A DNA stretch of 64,000 nt from CAWKMN01 sp963850765. GTDB taxonomy: Bacteria > Chloroflexota > Anaerolineae > Aggregatilineales > Aggregatilineaceae. The position numbers and the translations under genes were made by a program. A model generated the notes under the pieces. That model was not told the DNA's origin, searched no databases, and was given only the letters and a program-made list of their open reading frames with translations. Shown here piece by piece: positions 35,049 to 42,831 of the stretch (position 1 is its first letter; each line of letters opens with the position of its first letter). The stretch spans positions 62,001 to 126,000 of the forward strand of contig CAWKMN010000002.1 of the NCBI GenBank assembly GCA_963850765.1. The letters run 5' to 3'.

Positions 35049-35756
35049 CTACCCCACCTCCGGCACATTGGCGCAGTCTCCGCCCACCTGGATCCACTGG
35101 GCGTTGTTGATCGTCCAGACCTGCTGCTGGTTGATGCGCTGCACCTTATACCAACTGGTATCCGCGTTGCGCCCGATGATCGTTACCGTTTCGCCGACCT
35201 CAAACTGGCCGAGCTTGTCGCTGCCGGTACTGGGACCGCCGCGGTAATTCAACTGGGACACCAGGACGCGCCCGGTGCAGCCCGCGCCCGTCGGACCGGA
35301 AGCCGTGCTGCTGGCGGTGCCGGATACCGTGACGATCAGCGAAGCGGGGACGCTGGCGGTGGGGCCGTTGAACGCGATCACTTCCAGCGTGAACGTCCCC
35401 TGCCGGGTGGGCGTCCAGCTCAGGATCGCCTTGCTGGGGCCGGATTGCTCCGGGGGCAGGGCTTTGGATCCCGCCACGCGGCCGCCCACATTCAGCAGAA
35501 AACTCGTGGCGGTTGTATCGGTCTCGACGGTGATATCGACGCGCTGGTTGGCGGGAACGCTCGCCCCGCTGACGGGTTCGAGGATGCGCACGGATGGCAC
35601 AGTGCCGCCCGTACCGCCGCTGCTATCTCCGCCGCCGGTACCGCCGTTTGGATCGTCATCACCGCCGGTCAGGCTGGCCGTACACGCCAGCAGCGCCCCG
35701 ATCAGCACGATCAGCACGATCAAGGGGCGGATCATATGCCGGGTGTTGTCAGCCAT
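35049..35756 (-). CDS. Lipoprotein with Ig-like and SH3 domains
   Basis: 235 residues. Lipoprotein signal LIVLIVLIGALLACTASL (lipobox LLAC), a Gly/Ser/Asp linker, an Ig-like domain (VRILEPVSGASVPANQRVDI to VPASLIVTVSG), and a C-terminal SH3b domain (VLVSQLNYRGGPSTGSDKLG, VGETVTIIGRNADTSWYKVQ, WIQVGGDCANVPEVG). The same plan appears at the front of the larger lipoprotein at 36902-39145. It probably binds surface polymers. The ribosome site GAGGAGACACG precedes ATG 35756. Confidence 0.8.
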   Translation of the reverse strand: MADNTRHMIRPLIVLIVLIGALLACTASLTGGDDDPNGGTGGGDSSGGTGGTVPSVRILEPVSGASVPANQRVDITVETDTTATSFLLNVGGRVAGSKALPPEQSGPSKAILSWTPTRQGTFTLEVIAFNGPTASVPASLIVTVSGTASSTASGPTGAGCTGRVLVSQLNYRGGPSTGSDKLGQFEVGETVTIIGRNADTSWYKVQRINQQQVWTINNAQWIQVGGDCANVPEVG

Positions 35757-35775
35757 CGTGTCTCCTCATCAACCG

Positions 35776-36777
35776 CTAGGGGTTCAGGACATGAGCCAGC
35801 CGGTGGGCAACGTCCACGCTGCCGTTCGGCCCAAACAGCCGCATGAACCATTCGACAGAATCCTGCCGGGTCTCGTCATTCGCATCGATCAGAAACACCT
35901 GCGCGGCAAACTCGGCGAGGTCTTCCATGGCGCGCTCATACCGATAGTAGGCCATGGTCAGCGGATCAATCTCTGCCTGCCCATAACCCTGGAAAAACAG
36001 GGTTTCTTCCCGTTCGTCGGTCACGAAATCGCCCACGGTCACGAACATCAGGTCGCGCTCTGCGGGCGCGAATACCGGCTGATCCCAATCCACAATATAG
36101 AGTTTGCCCTGCGCATCGAGCAGCAGATTGCCGGTGTGAATATCGGCGTGGCACAGCACGAACTCCGCTGGTCTTCCCTGCATCATCCGCCCTAATCGCT
36201 CGGCCCGCTCGACGATCGTACCCAACTCCGCGCGGTGGTCGTTCCAGAACGCTGCAAGCTGGCTCTGCCAGCGATCGTTATGCGGACGATGATCGACGGC
36301 TGCTTGTAGTTCCCGCATCATCACCACGTGCCTGGGTGACGGGATGAAGGTTTCACGCGGCATGTGTTCCATCAGGTCAGACGGGAGCGGCATCGTGTGA
36401 AACGCCTTGACAACCCTGCCAAACTCGACCCAGTGCGGGTCCGCCAGTTGAGTTTCCACTTCGTCAATGAAAGGATAGGCGAGCACGGTGAAATGATCGA
36501 CCGTGCCCCAGAGCGCCGGCGTGATGGTGGCGAGCGGCGCGACGACTTGCTCAATCCCCTGCGCCCGGAGGTAGCGCGGCAGATATACGCTCAGTGGGTT
36601 AACCCTGTCGCCCTTGACCTTGACGAAATAGCTCTGGCCGTTGCCGCGTGCCCGATAAACGCCTGCATGGCTGTCATAGCCCCGTGGCAGAAAATCGATC
36701 TCGCTCACGGCGAGGCCATAGGTCGCGTGCAAACACGCGATCAGTCTGGCGTCGTCGATCGGTGGTTTCTCGAGCAT
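35776..36777 (-). CDS. Aminoglycoside-phosphotransferase-family kinase
   Basis: 333 residues from ATG 36777 (MLEKPPIDDARLIACLHATY). Protein-kinase-like APH fold: ATP-binding lysine in QSYFVKVKGDR, hinge VDHFTVLAYPFIDEV, catalytic loop VLCHADIHTGNLLLD (HxDxxxxN) and metal Asp in LYIVDWDQP. The pattern is that of homoserine/choline/fructosamine-like small-molecule kinases as well as antibiotic kinases, so resistance should not be assumed. It has no obvious operon partner. Confidence 0.85.
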   Translation of the reverse strand: MLEKPPIDDARLIACLHATYGLAVSEIDFLPRGYDSHAGVYRARGNGQSYFVKVKGDRVNPLSVYLPRYLRAQGIEQVVAPLATITPALWGTVDHFTVLAYPFIDEVETQLADPHWVEFGRVVKAFHTMPLPSDLMEHMPRETFIPSPRHVVMMRELQAAVDHRPHNDRWQSQLAAFWNDHRAELGTIVERAERLGRMMQGRPAEFVLCHADIHTGNLLLDAQGKLYIVDWDQPVFAPAERDLMFVTVGDFVTDEREETLFFQGYGQAEIDPLTMAYYRYERAMEDLAEFAAQVFLIDANDETRQDSVEWFMRLFGPNGSVDVAHRLAHVLNP

Positions 36778-36901
36778 CGAGATTCCCTGATGTTCCCCGC
36801 GATAGGCTAACCTCAGCCCCTGCCACACGCGAGAGGGTGGTTGCCAATCACCAATCGCCTAGACGGGTCTAACGAGCTAATAGCTAATAGCCAACCGCTT
36901 C

Positions 36902-39145
36902 CTACGGCGTCCCCCACAGGCGCACGACGCTGTCCGCACCGCCGGACGCGACCAGCGCCCCGATCGAGTCGAAGGCGACGCTGTGCGCTTCGTTATGCCC
37001 GGTCAGGACGGCGACCTGTCCGCCCGTGCTGATGTCCCACAGCCGGACGGGGCCGCTCTCACTGGCCGAGGCGAGCAGGGTCCCGAACGGGCTGAATGCC
37101 AGTCCGAGGATCGTCGTGTCGCCGCCGTGATCGAGGGTGGCCTGCGGCGCGCCGTTCGAGTACCAGACCCAGACGGTGCCATTGCCGCTGCACAGCCCGC
37201 TTTGCCCGCTGCCGGCGATCAACCCGGTGGCCGGATCGACGGCCAGCCCATTGATCCACCCGCTGCCGCCTTCCAGGGCAAGCACGAGCGACGCGCTGGC
37301 GATGTCATACAGTTCCACGCCACCGCCGCCGATACTGCAATCCTGGCCCTGCGAGGCGACGACCAGGGTGTTTGTGTTCAGGAAATCCACACCACTGACC
37401 GGGCCGAAGACCTGGATCGAGGCCAGTTCGCGTGCCGCTCGCAAATCCCAGACTTTCGCCAACCCTTGCAGGCCGCCGCCCGCATCAGGATTCGCGCCTC
37501 CCGACGCGATGCGCGATCCGTCCGGGCTGAATCCAACCGAATTGGCGGGCGCGCCGTGGCTCAGGCTGGTGATCGGTGCGCCTGACGCGGCATCCCACAG
37601 AATGATCGACCCGTCCCAACTGGCCGACGCCACGCGCGACCCATCCGGGCTGAACGCGACATCCATCACGCGGTCGGTGTGGCCGGATAGGATCAGACGT
37701 TCGGATTGGGAAGCCACATCCCACAGGCGGATGGTGCCATCCCGGCTGGACGAGGCCACGGTCAGACCATCCGGGCTGAACACCACGCCGGTGACCGTTC
37801 CGCCGTGCCCTTCCATCGCGGCGATCTGCGCGACAAAGCCCGCATTATCTGCCGTGATGGGTGACAGCGGCGGCGGTGCCGGGGCCTGATTGTCCGGCTC
37901 ATCGGTGGGTTCCGGTGGCTCCGGGGTCGGCTGCATCGTTTGAGTCGGAGTGGGAGGCAGCGCCTGGGTCGCCGTGGCCGGTGGGGGAATCGTCGGCGGA
38001 CCGAATTGGACGCTGATATCGCGGTACGCCTGGTTATTGTTCTCGGCGCTCTCGACGACCACATTCTGATCATCCACCGTCACCAGGATGCGGTTGGTCC
38101 CCGGCGTGGTGAAGGTCACGCTCAGGCCATTGGAGGGAACCATCATGCGCTGGTTGGGATTCAGGCCGGGCACGTCAAAGTAAGCGGGCGTGCCATCCGG
38201 TAACAAGATCGCCATACGACATTGGCGGCTGGCCTGCCCGCCATTGTTATGCACCTCGATCACATAGATTGCCTGCGCGCGGCCGTTGGCATCCAGCCGG
38301 ACTTCGGACACGCCCTCCAGCATGCTCAACCGCAAATCGGGCAGGGTCGGCGTGGAGGTCATGCCGGGCTGCGTGGGACGCGGCGTCTCGCTTGGCTGGG
38401 GGGTCGGTGAGACCGGGACGGCGACGGGCCGGATGGCACTGCAATCACCCAGGGCGATCGTATAGGCGGCACTCGTCCAGCCGAAACGCCCGCTCCATGA
38501 TACCTGCCACCAACGCCCGTCGGTCCGATCCGCATAACCAAGGATCGGCGGTTCCTGCCCGACGCTGAAATTATCGAGCACGTCATAGTTCGTGCCGGGT
38601 CCGGTGCGCATCCGCAGCCCGCCCGCGTTGACGCGCGCGCGGCACTGGGGGTTATAGGGTGTCGAAGTGGGAGGCATAAAGGTCTGCGGGGTACCTGCTC
38701 CGCCGGGACCGGGGCTGAGCGCGTCCAGAATCGTGACCGAGAGCTGATCCGGCTGGCCGACGATGGCGTTGCTGTACGCGCGCACCGCCAGAACCACCGT
38801 CCCGACCTGTTCCGCCTTGTAGTCGAGCACGACTTCGAGCGAGTTCTGATTCAGTTCGGCGGGCGGCTGGCTGGCGACCCGAATCCCGTTCGCCAGCAGT
38901 TCGACCAGCGTCACGCCGGATGAACTGGTCGCACGGGCGCGGACCGTTACCGTCTGGCCTTTGCTGAACCGCGCGCCGTCGGTGGGCTGAAGAATCTCAA
39001 CGGCAGGGCGGTCGATGGTGGCCACAGGCGAGGTGGTCAGTCGATCATTATCGCGGCCGCCAACTTCCAGATTGCAGGCCAGTGCCGCCGCCAGCAGCAG
39101 GATCGCTGCGACGACACTGCGACTGATTGGGGTTCGAGTGTGCAT
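36902..39145 (-). CDS. Large lipoprotein: Ig, SH3, CARDB and WD40 propeller
   Basis: 747 residues from ATG 39145 (ribosome site AGGAGCG). Lipoprotein signal VVAAILLLAAALACNLEV. Order: Ig-like domain (VEILQPTDGARFSKGQTVTV), SH3b domain (VNAGGLRMRTGPGTNYDVLD to RFGWTSAAYT), Pro/Thr linker, CARDB-like domain (AIYVIEVHNNGGQASRQCRM), a second Pro-rich linker, then a seven-bladed WD40 propeller (VTGVVFSPDGLTVASSSRDG, VMDVAFSPDGSRVASASWDG ... SVAFDSIGALVASGG). It is an extracytoplasmic scaffold on the membrane; the ligand is unknown. Confidence 0.86.
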   Translation of the reverse strand: MHTRTPISRSVVAAILLLAAALACNLEVGGRDNDRLTTSPVATIDRPAVEILQPTDGARFSKGQTVTVRARATSSSGVTLVELLANGIRVASQPPAELNQNSLEVVLDYKAEQVGTVVLAVRAYSNAIVGQPDQLSVTILDALSPGPGGAGTPQTFMPPTSTPYNPQCRARVNAGGLRMRTGPGTNYDVLDNFSVGQEPPILGYADRTDGRWWQVSWSGRFGWTSAAYTIALGDCSAIRPVAVPVSPTPQPSETPRPTQPGMTSTPTLPDLRLSMLEGVSEVRLDANGRAQAIYVIEVHNNGGQASRQCRMAILLPDGTPAYFDVPGLNPNQRMMVPSNGLSVTFTTPGTNRILVTVDDQNVVVESAENNNQAYRDISVQFGPPTIPPPATATQALPPTPTQTMQPTPEPPEPTDEPDNQAPAPPPLSPITADNAGFVAQIAAMEGHGGTVTGVVFSPDGLTVASSSRDGTIRLWDVASQSERLILSGHTDRVMDVAFSPDGSRVASASWDGSIILWDAASGAPITSLSHGAPANSVGFSPDGSRIASGGANPDAGGGLQGLAKVWDLRAARELASIQVFGPVSGVDFLNTNTLVVASQGQDCSIGGGGVELYDIASASLVLALEGGSGWINGLAVDPATGLIAGSGQSGLCSGNGTVWVWYSNGAPQATLDHGGDTTILGLAFSPFGTLLASASESGPVRLWDISTGGQVAVLTGHNEAHSVAFDSIGALVASGGADSVVRLWGTP

Positions 39146-39255
39146 ATACGCGCTCCTGGGTGGATGCTGTGTCCATGCTACCTGTGCATTGTAGTGCAAG
39201 TTGAGGGGCGTGCAAAGTGCGGCGTGGAGAAGGGAGGCATTTCACGAAAGTTCAC

Positions 39256-39343
39256 GTAGGGGAGCACCCCTGTGTGCTCCCGGTCGCGCCAAGCGCGACA
39301 CGCGGCAGCGCCGCGCCGGGCGGACACGGGGGTCCGCCCCTAC
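39256..39343. repeat. Palindromic repeat bounded by GTAGGGG/CCCCTAC
   Basis: GTAGGGGAGCACCCCTGTG, then a GGTCGCGCC/CGCGACACGC hairpin, then CGGACACGGGGGTCCGCCCC. A second copy lies at 63023-63105. The surrounding 39200-39544 holds no gene. Confidence 0.75.
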
Positions 39344-39544
39344 ATGACGTATGGTGAACTAAATTGAAATAGAAAATAGCTGATATTCCTCTGAGAAAAC
39401 ACCAAGCAGAGATGCCCTTACTGCGGCAATCGAGAGTATTATCCAACGGGAGCGCAAAAAATGCCTAGATCGCTCCGTGTTCGAATTAGAGTTTGTTAGC
39501 CTGGTCATTTCTTCTGAATCCTTCAATAGACCACTTAAAGTCTC

Positions 39545-40362
39545 GGTAGTGATGACCTATTGACCGATACACTCACAATTGTAGTGATAAACGAATAACC
39601 GAAAAACAAGCTCGTGGAATTGATCGGACTTGGAAAAGGACAGGGTTTTGCGAACGAAGCGAGCCAGGCGCTGGCGCAAGGTGTTGAACCAGCGCTCGAT
39701 GTGGTTGGTCTGCCCATTGTCTTTGCCCAGCGATTGATGGCGGTTTGGGTCGAAAATGTGATGGTAGGCATCCCAGAAATCGCTGAACGATTGACAGCGG
39801 ACGTAGGCAGTCGGGATACGTCGCCAGAGTTGCAGACAACTGGCAGCGCTGCGGTCGCCGATGAAGTAAGCGACAATCTGCCGCGTGCGGCGACACAGCG
39901 CTACCCAAATCCAGCGCTGGTTGGCTTTCTTGAACACAAACGACCACAGCTCATCCAGTTCCAACACGTCATCCCAGCGTGTCTCGGCCAGTGTTGTTTC
40001 CAGCGGCGGCAAGTGGTCAGCCCAGGCTTGCATCCAATCGGCCACCGTACGCCGCGAGACGCCAAAAACGCGTTCGATGCCATGCAGACTGAGACGTTCC
40101 AGGACGGCCCGTTTCACCTGTTGGCGTATGTGTTCCGCGTAGCCGCGTTGGGCATTCAACGTGCCATAGCTCCCGCAGGCTTTGCAGTGGTATTTCTGGT
40201 CACCTTTGTAGTCGTGCCCGTTTTTGACCAAGTTTGCACTGCCGCATTTCGGGCCGCAGTGCGTTATAATCGTCTGTATCATGAAAAGGTGCTCCGAGTG
40301 AACTTGGCGGTTTGTCTTGGAGCGCCTTTTCATACCTCATCAGTCAAGATCTCACCACTACC
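39545..40362 (-). mobile_element. IS1-family insertion sequence
   Basis: An 818-bp element. The terminal inverted repeats match over about 24 bases: left GGTAGTGATGACCTATTGAC (39545-) and, read on the minus strand from the right end (40362-), GGTAGTGGTGAGATCTTGAC. One transposase gene fills the interior on the minus strand. I see no clear target-site duplication next to the ends. Confidence 0.85.
39557..40282 (-). CDS. IS1-family transposase, single reading frame
   Basis: About 241 residues from ATG 40282. The N-terminal zinc-finger-like part is CGPKCGSANLVKNGHDYKGD with KYHCKACG (InsA-like); an HTH follows (IERVFGVSRRTVADWMQAW). The IS1 DDE domain has LDELWSFVFKKANQRWIWVA, FIGDRSAASC and TNHIERWFNTLRQRLARFV then RKTLSFSKS. 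In classic IS1 the InsA and InsB parts are joined by programmed frameshifting; here they are one continuous frame. It appears complete. It carries no passenger gene. Confidence 0.92.
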   Translation of the reverse strand: MIQTIITHCGPKCGSANLVKNGHDYKGDQKYHCKACGSYGTLNAQRGYAEHIRQQVKRAVLERLSLHGIERVFGVSRRTVADWMQAWADHLPPLETTLAETRWDDVLELDELWSFVFKKANQRWIWVALCRRTRQIVAYFIGDRSAASCLQLWRRIPTAYVRCQSFSDFWDAYHHIFDPNRHQSLGKDNGQTNHIERWFNTLRQRLARFVRKTLSFSKSDQFHELVFRLFVYHYNCECIGQ

Positions 40363-40468
40363 CGGGCGGAGATAGACCGGATCGTCGAGGCGCAGTGGCT
40401 AAGAAGTGCTTGAGGGGAGTGCAGGGCGGGTATGCTGGCCCGCCCTGTGGGAATCCGTCAGGTCATAC

Positions 40469-41581
40469 CTATTCGGGCAGCGACTTCAGCCATACCCATA
40501 CATCGGCGAGATCCTGGCCGCTGATCTGCTCGACCGGGTAGGCCGGCATCTCGGCCGGGCCGCGCCGCACCGAGGTCACAAACGCCTCGAAGGTGAGATT
40601 GGTCTGGGCGATGGAAAAGCTCGCCAGCCCGGACAGCCCGACACCGTCTGGCCCGTGACAGCTATTGCAGCCATGCTCGATCCACAGCGCCGCCCCGTTC
40701 GCGCTGCTGCCCAGGTCAGGATCGACGGCGGACAGGTCCTCGTTCTGCACGGCGGAAAGGCGCGGCACCGTGGTGATGGCGCTCTCTTCAAACGTGACGA
40801 AGTAGATCAGCGCCCCCAGCATGACGGCCGTGAAGATCGCCGCAAAGGGCCAGAACGAGCGCCGGCGCTTGGCGATGATGTCCGGCGGCGGTTCGCGGTA
40901 GACGCGGCCCTGTTCGATAGCGGCGAGTTCTTCGCCGTGTTCCTCTTCCATCTGCTCGTGCGAGATCCGGCCGGTGAACATGGCCCGGTTGAAGTGCTTG
41001 AAATGCACGCTGTACATGTGCCAGGTCACGATCGAGGCGACAGCCAGCAGGGCTTCCGCCCCGTGCGCCGCGCGCGCCGCCGGGACCCAGGTGCCGGGCA
41101 CGATCTTGGTCACGGCGATCGGGTTCCACAGCATGAACCCGGTGAGCACCATGATCAGCGTGCCCCACACCACCGCGAGATACTCCGCTTTTTCGCCGTA
41201 GCTGTAGCGCGGATACTGCGGCGGCTCTCTGCGCAGACCCAGGTTATAGCGCACCTCGTCGAACACGTCTTTGGCATCCTTGAGCGTGGGCACCATCGTC
41301 AGCCGGTGGCCCAGCACGACGATCTTATAGCCCAACATGCCGATATGGAAGATCGCCTCGGCCATCAGCAGCGTCGCCATGAAGCGGTGGACAAGGCGGA
41401 TGCTCTCGATCCCGCCCATGAGATCGATCAGGGTCTTGGCCCAGTCGTGGCTGGCGTACTTTTGCGGCAGGCCGGTCAGCGCCAGCATCGAGAACGATAC
41501 GAGCAGGATGATATGCTCAAAGCGCTGCGACGCGGTAAAGCGCCGGTAGGTACCCGTTTTTTCTTGACGCGATCTAGCCAT
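40469..41581 (-). CDS. Cytochrome b (FdnI/b561-like) fused to cytochrome c
   Basis: 370 residues. Residues 1-230 are a four-helix di-haem cytochrome b of the formate-dehydrogenase-gamma/b561 type: TASQRFEHIILLVSFSMLAL, IRLVHRFMATLLMAEAIFHI, LAVVWGTLIMVLTGFMLW, ALLAVASIVTWHMYSVHF, with paired histidines. A fifth helix (FWPFAAIFTAVMLGALIYFV) leads to an outside c-type domain with one haem motif, CNSCHGPDG, and AEMPAYPVEQISGQDLADVW. It would take electrons from quinol and hand them through its own haem c to the multihaem proteins encoded upstream. The start ATG overlaps the previous stop by 8 bases. Confidence 0.9.
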   Translation of the reverse strand: MARSRQEKTGTYRRFTASQRFEHIILLVSFSMLALTGLPQKYASHDWAKTLIDLMGGIESIRLVHRFMATLLMAEAIFHIGMLGYKIVVLGHRLTMVPTLKDAKDVFDEVRYNLGLRREPPQYPRYSYGEKAEYLAVVWGTLIMVLTGFMLWNPIAVTKIVPGTWVPAARAAHGAEALLAVASIVTWHMYSVHFKHFNRAMFTGRISHEQMEEEHGEELAAIEQGRVYREPPPDIIAKRRRSFWPFAAIFTAVMLGALIYFVTFEESAITTVPRLSAVQNEDLSAVDPDLGSSANGAALWIEHGCNSCHGPDGVGLSGLASFSIAQTNLTFEAFVTSVRRGPAEMPAYPVEQISGQDLADVWVWLKSLPE

Positions 41582-42831
41582 GAGGTGCTCTCCTTCCGCG
41601 CTGGCGGATACGGCGGAAGACGTCCAGGGCGATCAGCACGGCGAACCCGGCCAGCACGAGCGGGATCAGAATGGTGTAGAACGTATTAACGGCGAACAGC
41701 AGCGGGTGCGATTCGAACGTGGGCGGGTAGTGGCCGACCCACGCATCCGGGAAATTGCTGGTCGCGTCCGGGTGGCAGTTCTGGCAGGTTTCGAGCAGGT
41801 TCTCCCTGACCACACGGCTGTTCTCGGCGCTGACTTCCGCGATGTTATGCACACCGTGGCAGTCGAAGCAAACCGCTTTGTTAGTGGCGACGTTGGGATC
41901 GTTCTGCTCAAAAAGCTCAACCGTCGTGCCGTGGAAATCCGTCAGGTAGCTGTTGAACACGTTGGTGGTGATGCCGTACTGCTCCATCAGGTCTTCATCG
42001 GCGTGGCACTCGGCGCACAGTTCGGGCGAGCGGTTGCGGAACTGTGCGGTCGTCGGGTGATTGATGCCATGCACACCGTGGCAGTCGATACAGGTGGGCA
42101 CGTTCGGATCGCCCGCGTACAGCGCCTGGCCGTGAACGCTCTGCCGATATTCGCCAAACGCGATGGTGTGGCAGGTGCCGCATATCTCCGAAATGCGGGT
42201 GCGCGGCTCATTTGGCGGCGTAATCTCGTGCGCTCCGTGGCAATCGACACAGGTTGCGGCGTGTGGGTTTCCCGCGAGAAGCGCATTGGCATGCACGCTA
42301 TCCGCCTGTCCGGCAGCCTGTTCGGTGTGGCAGGTGGCGCACACGCCGGTCATATCCAGGGTGAGCGCGCGCCGGTTGGCCGGCAGCGGCTCCTGGTGCG
42401 GGAACCGCATATCGCCGTGGCAGGCCGTACAGCCCAGCGGCCCCATCGGGTTGTCCGTGCCGTGGACCGAGTGCGCCAGCGCCGTCGGGATCGACGCTGA
42501 TGTCGAGCGTGCTGCCATCCGGCAGGGCGATCTCCTGGCCGGGCTGCGCGTGGCACAGCAAACAATAGCTGTCATCGGACTCGGTGGGCGGTGTGCCGCC
42601 ATCCTGGGCCGCGGCCGGCCCGGATGCGATCACGAGGGACAGCGCGATCAACGCCCCGCCCAGGAGCAGAACCGTCAACAGGAAAACGGATTTACCCCTC
42701 CCTAAATCCCTCCCCGCAAGCAGAGAGGGACTTGAAGCACTCCCCTTTCTCCGCGTGCGGGGAGAAGGGGTGCCGACCGGAGGTCGGACGGGGGATAGGG
42801 GTAAATGGTTTTCGTCCATACGTTTATTCAT
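41574..42831 (-). CDS. Nine-haem cytochrome c, frameshifted, repeat in its leader
   Basis: Nine CxxCH motifs: CLLCH, CTACH, CATCH, CVDCH, CGTCH, CIDCH, CAECH, CFDCH, CQNCH, spaced as in NrfB/OTR-like and DmsE-type proteins. A C-terminal transmembrane helix follows (FYTILIPLVLAGFAVLIALD). The frame breaks near 42495 (extra C): STLDISVDPD in one frame, then TALAHSVHGTDNPMGPLGC in the next. The N-terminus reads MNKRMDENH, then about 38 residues encoded by a double-hairpin repeat (42691-42805), then the signal helix SVFLLTVLLLGGALIALSLV. ATG 42831 overlaps the stop of the preceding gene. It presumably links the b-c fusion to the larger cytochrome. Confidence 0.85.
42691..42805. repeat. Double-hairpin repeat inside a cytochrome reading frame
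   Basis: 115 bp from TTTACCCCTCCCTAAATCCC to GGATAGGGGTAAA; outer ends TTTACCCCT/AGGGGTAAA are perfectly inverted. Hairpins are CCCTCCCCGCAAGC and CTTTCTCCGCGTGCGGGGAG. It is open in the frame of the minus-strand cytochrome and sits between its start codon and its signal peptide. Confidence 0.85.

Noticed and set aside
35776..36777. Aminoglycoside resistance gene
   Set aside because: The APH fold is shared by many metabolic kinases; no resistance context or close similarity to a known resistance enzyme can be claimed from sequence alone.
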